Assembly (NCBI RefSeq): GCF_001682385.1
Contig: NZ_CP016210.1
Span: 1,798,001-1,862,000 of the forward strand
Length of the DNA: 64,000 nt
Source of the DNA: Azoarcus olearius
GTDB lineage: Bacteria > Pseudomonadota > Gammaproteobacteria > Burkholderiales > Rhodocyclaceae
Direction of reading: 5' to 3'
Positions 61,178-64,000 of the stretch are shown piece after piece. The notes beneath the pieces are model-generated. The model saw only the letters and a program-made list of their open reading frames with translations. It was not told the DNA's origin and searched no databases. Numbering within the stretch: the stretch's first letter is position 1; each line of letters starts with the position of its first letter. A program made the translations under genes and the position numbers.

Positions 61178-64000
61178 TTACTTGCGCGTCTCAACCTGCT
61201 GCAGCGGTTCTTCCGCAATTACCATCGCCTGACGGGGCTTGCGGCCCAGCGGCACGGACTGTTCCACGGCACCGGTGCCAAACTTGGACAGCTTGTCGCG
61301 GCTCGTTTCGATCAGTACCAAGCCGCTGTCAGCCAGCGCCGGTCCCAGGTCGATCGGATCCGAAGGCGCGGGCTTCTGCTCAACGCCGGCGGCGCGCGTC
61401 TCGGTCGGCGCAGGCGGGACGATGCTGTCTTCCGCCACGACCACCGGGATCGGCGCCTCGGCGACCGGTTCTGCCTCAGGGGCGGCCACCGGCTGCACCG
61501 TCGCGGTTTCGAACGTCGTCGCCACCGCCTCGGCTTCCACGGACACCTCGGGGTGGTCGGCGGCCGGGGGTTCGGCCACGCACAGCGGCGGAACCGTCTC
61601 GGGCGCAACGGTTTCGGTGACCTGGGCGCCAGCGACCTCCTCGGTGGGAACCGCCGTTTCGATGGCGACCGGCAGCGGTGCCGCCTCGACGATCGACTCC
61701 ACCGCCGTAGCGGCGGAGGCGACGACCGGCAGTTCTGCGCTCGCGGGGGCCGCCTCGGCGGCAGCCGGCGCATCTTCCACCGCAGGGGCTTCGACCGCAG
61801 GGGCTTCGACCGCTTCCACGGTCGCGGCGACCTGAACCACAGCCTCGGCCTCCGCCACGACGGGCGCGGCCTCAGGGGCGAGGACGTCGGCGGTTTCGGC
61901 AACCGCATCGGCGCTGCCTTCGTTCTCGGTCACGCCATCCACGCCGGCGACTTCGGCCGGGCGGCGGTCGCGGCGGCCGCGGCCCCGGCGGCGACGCTTT
62001 TCGGGGGCTGCGTTCTCACCTGCACTGTCGTCGCCCGAGGGCACCACGGCTTCGGTGTCGTTCGCGCTGGCGAGCGCCGCGGCGGCGATGACTTCCGCCG
62101 CGACTTCGGCAGCCTTGTCGGCAGGCTTCTCGTTCAGCTCTTCGGTGCGTGCCTGGCGCTGCCCACGGCCGCGACCACGGCCGCCTTCGCCGCGCTCGGT
62201 CCGTTCGGGACGGTCAGCGCGCTCGGGACGCTCCGCACGCTCCTGTTGGGGCTTCTCGCGTTCGACGCTTTCGCTTCGTTCGCCACGTGCGTGACGGCCG
62301 TTCTCGGGGCGTGCGCGAGGCGTCTCGCCATCGCGTTCGGTGCGCTCGCGCTGGCCTTCACGGCGGTTGCGATTGCCATTGCCGCGACGGGCGTCTCCGT
62401 TACGTTCGCCGCGCGGACGGGCCTCGCGCTTGGCCGGCGTTTCGGCCGGCGCCGGCGTGGCGGCCGGGGCTGGTTCGCTGCGGAACAGGCCGAGAATCCA
62501 GTCGAGCAGGCCGCGGCGCGGCGCGGGCGCCACCGCGGCGGGCGCCGGCGCGGCTTCGGCGCGGGCTTCCACGATGGGCGCGGGCTGTTCGGGCGAGATG
62601 CCCTTGACTGCAGCTTCCTGGCGGGCCGGCTTGTCGCCGTTCTTGGTCGGCAGGCGCATTTCCTCGTCAGCCGGCTTCTGCACCATCTGGTAGCTGGCGA
62701 GGGCGATGTCTTCGAGGTTGAGCTGGTCGTGGCGCAGACGGATGATTTCGTGCTGCGGCGTCTCCAGGTGGCGGTTCGGCACGATGATGAGCTGCACCTT
62801 GTGGCGCATCTCGATGCGGGCGATGTCGACCCGCTTCTCGTTGAGCAGGAAGGTGGCGACATCGACCGGCACCTGCAGGTGCACCGCGCCGGTGTTCTCC
62901 TTCATCGCTTCCTCTTCGAGGATGCGCACGATGTGCAGCGCCGACGATTCGGTGCTGCGGATGTGGCCGGTGCCGTTACAGCGCGGGCAGGGGATGTAGC
63001 TGGTTTCGGCGAGCGCCGGACGCAGGCGCTGGCGCGACAGTTCGAGCAGGCCGAAGCGGCTGATCTTGCCGGTCTGCACGCGGGCGCGGTCGTGGCGCAG
63101 CGCGTCGCGCAGGCGGTTCTCGACTTCGCGTTGGTTCTTCTGCGACTCCATGTCGATGAAGTCGATGACGATCAGGCCGCCGAGGTCGCGCAGGCGCAGC
63201 TGGCGGGCGATTTCATCGGCCGCTTCCAGGTTGGTGCGGAAGGCGGTTTCCTCGATGTCGGCGCCCTTGGTCGCACGGCCCGAGTTCACGTCGATCGACA
63301 CCAGCGCTTCGGTGTGGTCGATGACCACCGCGCCGCCGGAGGGCAGGCCGACCTGACGCGAGTAGGCGGATTCGATCTGGTGCTCGATCTGGAAGCGCGA
63401 GAACAGCGGCACGTCGTCCTGATAGCGCTTGACCCGGTTGACGTTGCCCGGCATGACGTGGGCCATGAACTGGCGCGCCTGCTCGTAGATGTCGTCGGTG
63501 TCGATCAGGATTTCGCCGATTTCCGGCTGGAAGTAATCGCGGATCGCGCGGATCACCAGGCTGCCTTCCTGGTAGATCAGGAACGCGCCGGACTGGCTGG
63601 TGGCGGCGCCTTCGATCGCGGTCCACAGCTGCAGCAGGTAGTTCAGGTCCCACTGCAACTCTTCGGCACTGCGGCCGATCGCCGCGGTACGCGCGATCAG
63701 GCTCATGCCGCCCGGGACTTCGAGCTGGTCCATGACGTCGCGCAGTTCGGCGCGCTCGTCGCCTTCCACACGGCGCGACACGCCGCCGCCGCGCGGATTG
63801 TTCGGCATCAGGACCAGGTAGCGCCCGGCCAGCGAGATGTAGGTGGTGAGCGCCGCGCCCTTGTTGCCGCGCTCGTCCTTTTCCACCTGGACGATCAGTT
63901 CCTGGCCTTCGCGCAGGGCTTCCTTGATGCTGGCCTTGCCGGCATCCACGCCCGGCTGGAAGTAGGAGCGCGAGATTTCCTTGAACGGCAGGAAGCCGTG
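61178..64000 (-). CDS. rne: Ribonuclease E (N-terminus beyond the right edge)
   Basis: 940 residues are visible; the frame is open to the edge, so the first part, including the beginning of the S1 RNA-binding domain, is missing. The catalytic Asp residues appear in [13 protein letters not shown] and [10 protein letters not shown], and the zinc link is CPRCNGTG. These define RNase E/G. The C-terminal third is a long low-complexity scaffold: an Arg-rich region (about 62120-62470, with many RGE/ERxER repeats) and then an Ala/Val/Glu/Pro-rich acidic region down to a conserved end [15 protein letters not shown]. It initiates mRNA decay and rRNA/tRNA processing, with the tail binding RNA and degradosome partners. 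Confidence 0.97.
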   Translation of the reverse strand, partial: HGFLPFKEISRSYFQPGVDAGKASIKEALREGQELIVQVEKDERGNKGAALTTYISLAGRYLVLMPNNPRGGGVSRRVEGDERAELRDVMDQLEVPGGMSLIARTAAIGRSAEELQWDLNYLLQLWTAIEGAATSQSGAFLIYQEGSLVIRAIRDYFQPEIGEILIDTDDIYEQARQFMAHVMPGNVNRVKRYQDDVPLFSRFQIEHQIESAYSRQVGLPSGGAVVIDHTEALVSIDVNSGRATKGADIEETAFRTNLEAADEIARQLRLRDLGGLIVIDFIDMESQKNQREVENRLRDALRHDRARVQTGKISRFGLLELSRQRLRPALAETSYIPCPRCNGTGHIRSTESSALHIVRILEEEAMKENTGAVHLQVPVDVATFLLNEKRVDIARIEMRHKVQLIIVPNRHLETPQHEIIRLRHDQLNLEDIALASYQMVQKPADEEMRLPTKNGDKPARQEAAVKGISPEQPAPIVEARAEAAPAPAAVAPAPRRGLLDWILGLFRSEPAPAATPAPAETPAKREARPRGERNGDARRGNGNRNRREGQRERTERDGETPRARPENGRHARGERSESVEREKPQQERAERPERADRPERTERGEGGRGRGRGQRQARTEELNEKPADKAAEVAAEVIAAAALASANDTEAVVPSGDDSAGENAAPEKRRRRGRGRRDRRPAEVAGVDGVTENEGSADAVAETADVLAPEAAPVVAEAEAVVQVAATVEAVEAPAVEAPAVEDAPAAAEAAPASAELPVVASAATAVESIVEAAPLPVAIETAVPTEEVAGAQVTETVAPETVPPLCVAEPPAADHPEVSVEAEAVATTFETATVQPVAAPEAEPVAEAPIPVVVAEDSIVPPAPTETRAAGVEQKPAPSDPIDLGPALADSGLVLIETSRDKLSKFGTGAVEQSVPLGRKPRQAMVIAEEPLQQVETRK
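61781..61810 (-). repeat. 15-bp tandem duplication inside the rne tail
   Basis: Two perfect head-to-tail copies of a 15-bp unit (61781-61795 and 61796-61810) encode a repeated five-residue Val-Glu-Ala-Pro-Ala unit in the Ala/Pro-rich RNase E scaffold. Such repeats are prone to slippage and may vary between strains. Confidence 0.85.

Overview
The window is 64 kb of high-GC, gene-dense bacterial chromosome. Gene content and order point to a betaproteobacterium, most likely of the Rhodocyclales (Azoarcus/Thauera/Zoogloea type). This is inferred from protein flavour and synteny, not from a search. Supporting traits are a phasin (polyhydroxyalkanoate storage), a PEP-CTERM protein (exosortase sorting), a molybdenum-cofactor cluster, an NnrU-family protein and a MASE1-CHASE-GGDEF-EAL sensor. 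I see no prophage, insertion sequence, CRISPR array or integration scar, and no gene-free stretch longer than 300 bases.

Layout. 1-2.1 kb: molybdopterin operon (end of mobB, then moeA, moaD, moaE). 2.1-11.7 kb: phasin, ClpB behind a sigma-32 type promoter, a large c-di-GMP signalling protein, PpiD and FabI. 11.9-17.4 kb: a bestrophin-like channel and a peptide-type ABC importer (binding protein plus two permeases) with no ATPase gene nearby. 17.5-21.7 kb: SelO, an NnrU-family membrane protein, SmpB, RatA, RnfH and a DUF4124 protein. 21.7-24.9 kb: guaB-guaA. 25-26.8 kb: a LysR regulator divergent from a flavodoxin-fold quinone reductase. 26.8-31.6 kb: two histidine kinases flanking a PEP-CTERM protein, which has a well-formed sigma-54 promoter, and a DUF3016 protein. 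31.7-35.2 kb: tadA, an L,D-transpeptidase-fold protein, an acetyltransferase, an NRDE protein, a DUF4936 protein and ygfZ. 35.5-40 kb: the mltG-tmk-holB-pilZ-tatD operon ending in an ankyrin-repeat protein.

40-48.8 kb is the most unusual block. Five genes on the minus strand have short or overlapping junctions: a giant transglutaminase/DUF2126 protein, a fused circularly permuted ATP-grasp/Alpha-E protein, a second transglutaminase, a histone-deacetylase-fold amidohydrolase and a DUF429 protein. The first gene is preceded by a second sigma-54-like promoter. The parts suggest ATP-dependent making and remodelling of peptide or amide bonds, and I know of no assigned product for this combination. 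An M20 amidohydrolase is transcribed divergently.

49-64 kb: the M20 hydrolase and an FtsX-type permease, moaA (apart from the other molybdopterin genes), a small unknown protein, a LonB/LonC-like protease, two tandem tRNA-Asn genes with their own near-consensus promoter, an aromatic/aspartate aminotransferase, uvrB, a low-molecular-weight phosphotyrosine phosphatase, and RNase E, which runs off the right edge. Bidirectional terminators separate most convergent pairs.
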